Assembly: GCA_021733665.1 (NCBI GenBank)
Contig: JAHREI010000001.1
Coordinates: 372,001-436,000, forward strand
Source of the DNA: Bacillus subtilis
GTDB lineage: Bacteria; Pseudomonadota; Alphaproteobacteria; Rhizobiales; Rhizobiaceae
Direction: 5' to 3'
Length of the DNA stretch: 64,000 bases
Below are positions 26,082-32,428 of this stretch, piece by piece (positions within the stretch are counted from its first letter, which is position 1; the number at the start of each line of letters is the position of its first letter). The position numbers and the translations under genes were made by a program. A model generated the notes under the pieces. It was not told the DNA's origin. It worked only from the letters and a program-made list of their open reading frames with translations, and ran no database searches.

Positions 26082-28430
26082 TTATTCCCCGTTGCCCATA
26101 ATCACGTCCAGCAGCGTAGTGTTTTTACGCACAGGTTGTCCGCCGACATCACCTTGCGGACGCGGGCCGCCATAGGCAGGATCGCCGTCTACAGGCGGTG
26201 GTGTATTATTGTCCTGAACCGGTGCCGGATTTTCCTGTATGGAAACCGGCGGCTGAACAGGCTGACCGCTTTGTGATGGCAGCGTGGCGCTGTCCGGCTG
26301 GCGGGGCGTGCCCGGTGCAGGCGGCCAGTAAGTGTCATCATTTTCCGGCAAGGCCGGATAGCCGCTATTATCCAGCGCCGGTGGCTGCTGGCCAATACTT
26401 GCAGATGCATCCGGCAATTCGTCGCTACCACCCGGCAGAACATTCTGAATTTCATAGGTGCTTGGCAGATCAGCCACCGGTACGCCTTTATGAGCGGCTG
26501 TCATGAAGGTTTTCCATGCCATTGCTGGGAGGCCGCCACCAGTGATTTTCTTGGTCGGTTTACCGTCATCATTACCGAACCAAACGCCGGTGGTCAGATT
26601 GGCGGTATAACCGATAAACCATGCATCACGCGAGCTCTGGCTGGTGCCGGTTTTACCGGCGGCCGGCCAATTGCCGAATTTGGCACGCTTGGCTGTCCCG
26701 TCTTCAACAGTACGGCGCAGCATTGCATTCATCATACCCAGCACCTGCTCGGTAATGATGCGTTGCTGTTGTTCGGCCGGATAATCATAGAGTGTTTTGT
26801 CATCACCATCGGTGATTTTGGTAATCATATGCACCGGCGCGCGGTAGCCGCCATTGGCAAAAGGCACAAAAGCATCGGTCAGTTCCATCAGGGTAACTTC
26901 CGAGGTGCCGAGAGCCAGAGAAGCATTGGCTGTGAGCTTCGACTGGATACCAAAACGATGTGCGGTATCAACAACAGCCTGCGGGCCTACTTCCATAACC
27001 AGCTGCGCAGCGATAGAATTGAGTGAGTGGGACAGGGCTGTTGCCAGTGTCACTTCACCGAAATATTTGCCGTTATAATTGCTCGGCGTCCATTTGCCGA
27101 TCCGGACCGGCGCATCATTGCGAACAGAATCCGGTGTTCGTCCCTGTTCAAGCGCCGTCAGATAGACGAATGGCTTGAAGGTAGAGCCGGGCTGACGACG
27201 GGCCTCTGTTGCACGGTCGAACTGACTATTTGCATAGTCATAGCCGCCGATCATCGCACGCACAGCACCCGTGCCGTCAATCGAAACCAGAGCGCCCTGA
27301 CTGACATCCATTTTCTTGCCGTTTTGCGCAATCAGATCACGAATGGCTTCTTCACCGACTTTCTGCAGATCCAGATCGACAGTGGTATGGATGGTCACGT
27401 CACTTTTGGTTTCACCAATCAGTTTCGGTAATTCCGACACAACCGCATCGGCAACATAATTTTCTGAACCTGACCAATAGGCAGCAGCCCGCGTCGGTGG
27501 TTCGCTTTCTGCAATAGCCTGTTCTTCCAACCCGATCATACCCTGATCACGCATGGCGGCCAGCACCAGCTTGGCGCGGTCATTGGCCGCTTTAGGGTCA
27601 CGTGCAGGAGACAGACGTGACGGCGCTTTCAGAAGACCGGCCAGAGTGGCAGCTTCGTTAAGGTTCACATCTTTGGCAGATTTATCAAAATAGCGCCGTG
27701 AGGCAGCCTCCACACCATAGGCGCCGGAGCCGAGATAAACACGGTTGAGATACATCTCAAGAATTTGGTCTTTGGTATAAGTATGCTCAAGCCACAAAGC
27801 GAGCATGACTTCCTGTACCTTACGCTCCAATGTTCTGTCCGGTGACAGGAACAGATTTTTAGCAAGCTGCTGGGTAATTGTAGAGCCGCCCTGTGTGGCA
27901 CGCCCTTTGGTGATATTTGTGTAGACCGCGCGTCCCAGACCAATCGGATCAACACCGTAATGGGAATAAAAACGGCGATCTTCGATGGCAATCACAGCCT
28001 GCGGAATATAAGGCGACATTTCGCGCAAGCCGACTTCTTCACCGCCGGTGGTGCCGCGATTGGCAATCAGTTTACCGTTTACATCAAGAATTTTCACATT
28101 CGGCGGGCGATCCGGAATAGCCCAGTCGCTGGTCGGCGGCATTTTGGCAGCAATATAAACAACCACACCGGCCAGCGCGATGCCGCCCCAGAGCATCAAG
28201 ACCAGTGACCAATAGAATAAACGGCGCAGCCAGCGGAACGAGCCGGAAGATTGTTCGCGTTTTTTCGATTTTCGTGAGGCGCGTTCAGAGCGCGGTGCAC
28301 GTTTTTTAGTCGCGCTGCCGTTCACACGATCGCTTTCATCCATCCGCATTTCATCTTTATTGCTGGCAGGTGCTTCTGGCTTTCCGAATGACGGTTCTAT
28401 GCGCCGGTCTTTTGAGTCTCTGGAAGCCAT
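26082..28430 (-). CDS. Class A penicillin-binding protein (bifunctional peptidoglycan synthase)
   Basis: Polymerises and cross-links peptidoglycan at the outer face of the inner membrane. The 782-aa protein has a basic cytoplasmic tail (about 1-65), a membrane anchor (about 70-95), a GT51 transglycosylase domain with the catalytic Glu150 in EDRRFYSHYG and GGSTITQQLAKN, and a transpeptidase domain with STFK (Ser416), SLN in SHSLNSIAAQ and KTGTS near residue 592. A Pro/Gln-rich tail of about 110 residues ends the protein. It resembles the PBP1A-like proteins of Hyphomicrobiales. The orthologous name (mrcA or pbpC type) is not assigned by eye. Confidence 0.93.
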   Translation of the reverse strand: MASRDSKDRRIEPSFGKPEAPASNKDEMRMDESDRVNGSATKKRAPRSERASRKSKKREQSSGSFRWLRRLFYWSLVLMLWGGIALAGVVVYIAAKMPPTSDWAIPDRPPNVKILDVNGKLIANRGTTGGEEVGLREMSPYIPQAVIAIEDRRFYSHYGVDPIGLGRAVYTNITKGRATQGGSTITQQLAKNLFLSPDRTLERKVQEVMLALWLEHTYTKDQILEMYLNRVYLGSGAYGVEAASRRYFDKSAKDVNLNEAATLAGLLKAPSRLSPARDPKAANDRAKLVLAAMRDQGMIGLEEQAIAESEPPTRAAAYWSGSENYVADAVVSELPKLIGETKSDVTIHTTVDLDLQKVGEEAIRDLIAQNGKKMDVSQGALVSIDGTGAVRAMIGGYDYANSQFDRATEARRQPGSTFKPFVYLTALEQGRTPDSVRNDAPVRIGKWTPSNYNGKYFGEVTLATALSHSLNSIAAQLVMEVGPQAVVDTAHRFGIQSKLTANASLALGTSEVTLMELTDAFVPFANGGYRAPVHMITKITDGDDKTLYDYPAEQQQRIITEQVLGMMNAMLRRTVEDGTAKRAKFGNWPAAGKTGTSQSSRDAWFIGYTANLTTGVWFGNDDGKPTKKITGGGLPAMAWKTFMTAAHKGVPVADLPSTYEIQNVLPGGSDELPDASASIGQQPPALDNSGYPALPENDDTYWPPAPGTPRQPDSATLPSQSGQPVQPPVSIQENPAPVQDNNTPPPVDGDPAYGGPRPQGDVGGQPVRKNTTLLDVIMGNGE

Positions 28431-28699
28431 ATGCGTTGGTAAACCTGCTTAAAGAATGGAGGGTGTGCATTTTGAAATGATGCAAATTTCTGAACAAAAT
28501 GTCCGCTGTGCTTTGCATGGTAATTGAGGCAGTTTAAAGAGCAGTAAAATTTTGTTAACAGAACAATGCGCTCAATAATATTTTGAAAGCCGCCTTTATA
28601 TTCAAGATGCCCCTTAATTGCTTCTAAACCGGCATTATTACGAAAATACTATTCGAAATCTGCCGGTTTTCATTATAAACAACAGCAGCATTGGTTCAG

Positions 28700-29800
28700 A
28701 TGGGGACAGGCGTGACAAAACGGATTGATTGGGTCGATATCGCCAAAGGTATCTGCATTATCTTTGTGGTAATGATGCATTCAACACTGGGCGTGGAAGA
28801 AGCTGCCGGTCAAACCGGTTGGATGAATAATGTCGTGGCGTTTGCTAAACCATTTCGCATGCCTGATTTTTTCCTGATTTCCGGCCTGTTCCTGAGTGCT
28901 GTGATCGACCGTCCGTGGTTGCGCTACCTCGACCGTAAAGTCGTGCATTTCCTGTATTTCTATGTGCTATGGCTGACGATCCAGTTTGTCTTTAAAGCGC
29001 CGGGGATCATGGCTGAGGGCGGCGTCTCCGGTGTGATCAGTGCTTATCTGATGGCCTTTGTCGAGCCGTTCGGCACATTGTGGTTCATCTATATTCTGCC
29101 GTTTTTCTTTCTGGCAACCCGTTTTATGCGTGAGGTGCCGTGCTCGCTGGTGCTGGTCATGCTGGCTATTTTGGAAATCCTGCCGATCCATACCGGTTGG
29201 ATTATGATCGATGAGTTCTGCTCACGCTTTGTCTATTTCTATGCCGGATATGCGCTGGCACCGCAGATTTTCCGTTTCGCCGACTGGGTAGCGCGCAACA
29301 AAATTGTTGCCGTTATTGGTCTGTTACTCTGGGCATTTGTGGAATATCAGATGGTTTTCACACCTGTGCCGGGTTTCGGACATTCACTGCTCAGCGGACA
29401 AGCATGGCAAGCCGGTGGTCTGGGCGGCTATAGTGAATTGCCGCTGATCTCACTGTTCCTTGGCTTTCTCGGTGCTTTGGCGGTTATCAGTGTATCATCG
29501 CTGCTGGCCTGTTTGAGCGCTGCCAATCTGGTGCATCGGGTGTTGAGCTATCTCGGCGCACATTCCATTGTTGTGTATCTGGCATTTTTCCTGCCAATGG
29601 CTGTTACGCGTACCGTGCTGCTGAAGACAGGCATTATCACTGATGTCGGCACGATTTCGCTGCTGACAATGCTGATGGGCGTGATCCTGCCGGTTATTCT
29701 TTATGTGCTGATTGAGAAAACCGGTTATGGACGCTTCCTGTTCGCGCGGCCGCAATGGGCAATCATAGACCGCAGTGGTACAGTTCCGGCACGGGCATAA
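28700..29800 (+). CDS. Acyltransferase 3 family membrane protein
   Basis: Integral-membrane acyltransferase of the OafA/NodX/OpgC-like type, with about ten hydrophobic segments. The diagnostic N-terminal motif is RIDWVDIAKGICIIFVVMMH, with the conserved histidine in VMMHS. At 366 aa it is a bare transmembrane enzyme without a C-terminal SGNH domain. It probably transfers an acyl group to a surface or periplasmic glycan; succinylation of cyclic glucan is one possibility, but it is not linked to the glucan synthase gene. The start is uncertain: ATG at 28700, or GTG at 28712, which has GGGGAC nearby. Confidence 0.82.
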   Translation: MGTGVTKRIDWVDIAKGICIIFVVMMHSTLGVEEAAGQTGWMNNVVAFAKPFRMPDFFLISGLFLSAVIDRPWLRYLDRKVVHFLYFYVLWLTIQFVFKAPGIMAEGGVSGVISAYLMAFVEPFGTLWFIYILPFFFLATRFMREVPCSLVLVMLAILEILPIHTGWIMIDEFCSRFVYFYAGYALAPQIFRFADWVARNKIVAVIGLLLWAFVEYQMVFTPVPGFGHSLLSGQAWQAGGLGGYSELPLISLFLGFLGALAVISVSSLLACLSAANLVHRVLSYLGAHSIVVYLAFFLPMAVTRTVLLKTGIITDVGTISLLTMLMGVILPVILYVLIEKTGYGRFLFARPQWAIIDRSGTVPARA

Positions 29801-29811
29801 GGCAAATAATA

Positions 29812-29840
29812 AAAAAGCCCGCGAATATCGCGGGCTTTGT
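29812..29840. terminator. Bidirectional terminator between the acyltransferase gene and nrnC
   Basis: AAAGCCCGCGA (29814-29824) / TCGCGGGCTTT (29828-29838), 3-nt loop, A-run before and T-rich tail after. Confidence 0.92.
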
Positions 29841-29844
29841 ATTT

Positions 29845-30465
29845 TTAAGCGTGGGCAAAGATATCCTGTTCATCCCAGCCCATCAGATCAAGCTCTGAGC
29901 GGGTTGGCAGGAATTTGAAGCAGGCTTCAGCCTGTTTCTCACGCCCATCGCGCTCTAAACGATATTCCAGAACCTTTTTCAGGCGATGCAGATAAAGAAC
30001 ATCGGACGCTGCATATTCGAGCTGTGCCTGAGACAGGTTTTCCGCAGCCCAGTCGGATGATTGCTGCTGTTTGGAAATAGAAACGTCCAGCAATTCCGAG
30101 CAGATTTCTTTCAGGCCGTGGCGATCCGTATAGGTACGGGTCAGCTTGGAAGCGATCTTGGTGCAGAAAACCGGCTGTGGCATGACACCAAATGTATGTG
30201 CCAGTACAGCCAGATCGAAACGACCAAAATGGAAGATTTTGGTGATCGAGCGGTCTTTCAGCAGTTTGACCAGATTAGGAGCTTTTTTCAGCCCCTTCTC
30301 GATCTGAATAATATCCGCGGTGCCGTCACCCGGTGAAATCTGCACAACGCACAGGCGGTCACGCAGAGGGTTGAGCCCCAGCGTTTCCGTATCAATAGCG
30401 ACGGAATCAACCTGATAATTCTCAAGATCAGGCAGATCGTTTTTGTGAACGCGGATAGTAGTCAT
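29845..30465 (-). CDS. nrnC: NrnC-type 3'-5' exoribonuclease (oligoribonuclease, RNase D-like)
   Basis: Degrades short oligonucleotides, chiefly dinucleotides such as pGpG, replacing Orn in many alphaproteobacteria. The start at 30465 gives 206 aa, the size of characterised Bartonella and Brucella NrnC; the frame stays open 90 codons upstream but that part overlaps the end of the M20 gene. The DEDDy residues fall at the positions known for NrnC: Asp25 and Glu27 in DTETLGL, Asp84 in HFGRFDLAVLAHTF, Tyr151 and Asp155 in YAASDVLYLHRL. There is no HRDC domain, which separates it from true RNase D. Confidence 0.93.
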   Translation of the reverse strand: MTTIRVHKNDLPDLENYQVDSVAIDTETLGLNPLRDRLCVVQISPGDGTADIIQIEKGLKKAPNLVKLLKDRSITKIFHFGRFDLAVLAHTFGVMPQPVFCTKIASKLTRTYTDRHGLKEICSELLDVSISKQQQSSDWAAENLSQAQLEYAASDVLYLHRLKKVLEYRLERDGREKQAEACFKFLPTRSELDLMGWDEQDIFAHA

Positions 30466-30516
30466 TGAAAGTTCCGTTATCTTATTTCTGAGAAAGAGCC
30501 GCAATAATGCACGCCC

Positions 30517-30576
30517 CTTGGCGGCAGTTGCCGCCAAAATTCGGGTCTCACTTGGCGGCGAGAGCCGCCAAAATTC
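30517..30576. repeat. Tandem hairpin duplication across the 3' end of the M20 peptidase gene
   Basis: Two 26-bp copies, 30517-30542 and 30551-30576, each CTTGGCGGC, four variable bases, GCCGCCAA, AATTC. Copy two encodes the last codons and stop of the M20 protein; copy one lies just past the stop codon in the 82-bp gap before nrnC. They differ mainly in the 4-nt loop. Each copy can form an 8-bp hairpin, without a T-run, so neither is a standard terminator. Confidence 0.75.
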
Positions 30577-31939
30577 TGGCCCAAGAGCGCTGGCCTTTAT
30601 GGAAGGAGGACAGCTCGTATTTTTCATTCGGGGAATGGATACGGTCGTCTTCAAGGCCGAAGCCGACCAGCAGGGAATCCATGCCGAGGAATTTATCGAA
30701 GTCACCGACGATCGGAATTGAGCCGCCCATAGCAATCAGTACCGCAGGATTTGGCCATTCGTCCGACAGAGCCTGTTTGGCCTGTGTGACCAGCGGTGAG
30801 TCATAGGAAAGCTGGATCGCCGGTGAGCCGCCATGCGGATGGAATTCCACGCGGCAATCCGCAGGCAAACGGGCTTCAACGAATTTGCGGAAATTCGCAC
30901 GGATTTTGTCCGGATCCTGCTTATGTACGAGGCGGAAAGAGACTTTAGCAGATGCTTCAGCAGCGATAACAGTCTTGAAACCTTCGCCGGTATAGCCGCC
31001 GATCATGCCGTTGACTTCAGCCGTCGGGCGCGCCCATGTCTGTTCCAGCACACTGCGACCCTGCTCACCCGATGGTACGGAGAGACCGATAGGGCCGAGG
31101 AAATTTTCAGGGGTACGGCCAAGGCCTTCCCAAGATTTCAAAATCTGGCTTGGGGTTTCTTCCACGCCGTCATAGAAATCCTCTATCGTGACGCGGCCGG
31201 TTTCATCATGCAGGTCGGCGAGGATCTTCGACAGTACATGCAGCGGGTTTGCAGCTGCGCCACCGAAGAAGCCGGAATGCAGATCGCGGTCAGCGGCTTT
31301 AATGGTGATCTGTTCACCCACCAGACCACGCAGACCAACGCAGATTGCCGGTGTGTCACGATTCCACATTGAGGTGTCGCAAACCAGAGCCACGTCGGCT
31401 TTGAGTTCTTCTTTGTGGCTGTCGAGGAATGGTTTCAGCGATGGCGAACCGGATTCCTCTTCACCTTCAAACAAGATAGTCACTTTAACAGGCAACTGGC
31501 CATGCACGGCTTTATAAGCGCGGCAGGCTTCGACAAAAGTCATCAACTGACCTTTGTCGTCAGACGTGCCGCGACCGGTCAGGATTTTGCGACCCGGTTC
31601 AACTTCTTTAATCGCAGGGTCAAACGGATCGTTTTCCCAGAGGTTCAGCGGGTCAACCGGCTGTACGTCATAATGGCCGTAGAACAGAACATGAGGGGCA
31701 TCTGCTGTTGCGCCTTCGTGATGAGCAACAACCATCGGATGACCCGGTGTGTCACGCACACTGGCATCAAAACCAATGCTTTTCAGATCTTCCACCAGCC
31801 ATTCCGCAGCTTGGCGGCAGTCGGCTTTAAACGCCGGATCCGTTGAAATGGATTTAATGCGCAGGAGATCAAACAGATGGCCGACACTGGTGTCGAGGTT
31901 CTGATCGAGATGTTTCAAAACAGGTTCAAGTGCTGACAT
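30548..31939 (-). CDS. M20-family metallopeptidase (dipeptidase/carboxypeptidase-like)
   Basis: Cytoplasmic zinc peptidase of the M20 (CNDP dipeptidase-like) family, 463 aa from the ATG at 31939, which is preceded by GAGGG; the frame open to 32062 lacks a ribosome binding site. Metal-site motifs are FYGHYDVQP (His and Asp), GRGTSDDKGQ (bridging Asp) and EGEEESGSPS (catalytic base Glu and metal Glu), followed by CDTSMW. A lid or dimerisation domain occupies the middle third. It lacks a signal peptide. The substrate is probably a dipeptide, but it is not defined by the sequence. It lies 82 bp upstream of nrnC on the same strand. Confidence 0.9.
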   Translation of the reverse strand: MSALEPVLKHLDQNLDTSVGHLFDLLRIKSISTDPAFKADCRQAAEWLVEDLKSIGFDASVRDTPGHPMVVAHHEGATADAPHVLFYGHYDVQPVDPLNLWENDPFDPAIKEVEPGRKILTGRGTSDDKGQLMTFVEACRAYKAVHGQLPVKVTILFEGEEESGSPSLKPFLDSHKEELKADVALVCDTSMWNRDTPAICVGLRGLVGEQITIKAADRDLHSGFFGGAAANPLHVLSKILADLHDETGRVTIEDFYDGVEETPSQILKSWEGLGRTPENFLGPIGLSVPSGEQGRSVLEQTWARPTAEVNGMIGGYTGEGFKTVIAAEASAKVSFRLVHKQDPDKIRANFRKFVEARLPADCRVEFHPHGGSPAIQLSYDSPLVTQAKQALSDEWPNPAVLIAMGGSIPIVGDFDKFLGMDSLLVGFGLEDDRIHSPNEKYELSSFHKGQRSWARILAALAAK

Positions 31940-32116
31940 GTTGCCCTCATGATAAAACAAGCTTCGACTCGCAAAGCATGAATGAGTTCTAAGAATTCTG
32001 TTCGGTTTTAGCGTATATAGTCGGAGACTGTACAGGGAAGATGTTACGTATTTGCGTGACAAAGGCAGAAGTCGCTTTGGGGAACGGAAATATGCTTGGA
32101 GCGATTTTTCATTGGG

Positions 32117-32251
32117 AAAATATAAAGCCGTTACGGTGAGGGGAACCGTAACGGCTTATAATAATTGGTGGCAGCCAGAGGGGGGGGAGGCCACCACCCC
32201 GGTTCTTCGGCGGGGGACATGCCGAAAAACGGAAACCGACAATGTTGTCGA
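32117..32251 (-). ncRNA. Candidate trans-acting sRNA with C-rich anti-SD-like loops
   Basis: Predicted minus-strand transcript of about 135 nt. In order it has a small 5' hairpin (palindrome at 32237-32250), a hairpin with arms 32221-32229/32203-32211 and loop AUGUCCCCC, a hairpin GGUGGC/GCCACC (32190-32195/32167-32172) with a 17-nt loop holding eight consecutive C, and a 13-bp terminator hairpin (32125-32157) with loop UCCCCUC and a UUUAUAUUUU tail. The exposed C-rich loops could pair with Shine-Dalgarno sequences, as proposed for alpha-r14/cuckoo sRNAs of alphaproteobacteria. A sigma-32-like promoter lies directly upstream. Structure and promoter are read from the sequence; identity and function are inference. 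Confidence 0.6.
32125..32157 (-). terminator. Rho-independent terminator of the candidate sRNA
   Basis: Perfect 13-bp stem, AAGCCGTTACGGT (32125-32137) / ACCGTAACGGCTT (32145-32157), loop of 7, followed on the minus strand by TTATATTTT. On the plus strand there is no T-run, which fixes the direction. Confidence 0.8.
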
Positions 32252-32257
32252 TGGTGC

Positions 32258-32290
32258 TAATGTGGCCAAGAAAAGTGGCAATTCAAGGGC
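32258..32290 (-). promoter_or_regulatory. Sigma-32 (RpoH)-like promoter of the candidate sRNA
   Basis: On the minus strand, TTTCAGCCCTTGAA includes CTTGAA (32282-32287) as the -35 box, and CACATTA (32258-32264) lies 17 bases downstream as the -10 box. The heat-shock consensus is CTTGAA with a CCCAT-type -10. Predicted start near 32251. Confidence 0.5.
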
Positions 32291-32310
32291 TGAAACGCGG
32301 CGCGTCAGTC

Positions 32311-32343
32311 ACAAAAAAGTTATTGCTTATAGAGAGGCAATAA
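32311..32343 (-). terminator. Second minus-strand terminator hairpin near polA
   Basis: TTATTGC / GCAATAA (arms at 32337-32343 and 32320-32326) with a 10-nt loop, followed on the minus strand by C and T6. No minus-strand gene lies upstream of it, so it may end a further short transcript starting close to polA. Confidence 0.6.
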
Positions 32344-32428
32344 GTACGGGAGAAAAATGGTAAGTTTATTTGGGGCAGTCAGCATGGCATGATTTCTTTT
32401 TTGATGCTTATGCTTTACATCTTCTGCC

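Larger units (their letters stand above)
31940..32428. other. Intergenic region between the M20 peptidase gene and polA
   Basis: About 490 bases without a credible protein gene. From the M20 side it holds the probable promoter of that gene (31940-32110), then on the minus strand a candidate sRNA with promoter and terminator (32117-32287), then a second minus-strand terminator (32311-32343), and finally the polA upstream region, which shows no obvious ribosome binding site. A 103-codon plus-strand frame (32052-32363) runs through these hairpins and is judged a chance frame. Confidence 0.7.

Noticed and set aside
30466-30735. A 90-residue N-terminal extension of NrnC
   Set aside because: It overlaps the 3' end of the M20 gene in another frame, and the 206-aa form places all catalytic residues at the known NrnC positions.
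32052-32363. A 103-codon plus-strand open frame between the M20 gene and polA
   Set aside because: It runs through four RNA hairpins and a minus-strand promoter, has no clear ribosome binding site and its composition (G-run, Arg/Lys-rich) looks like a translated structured RNA region.
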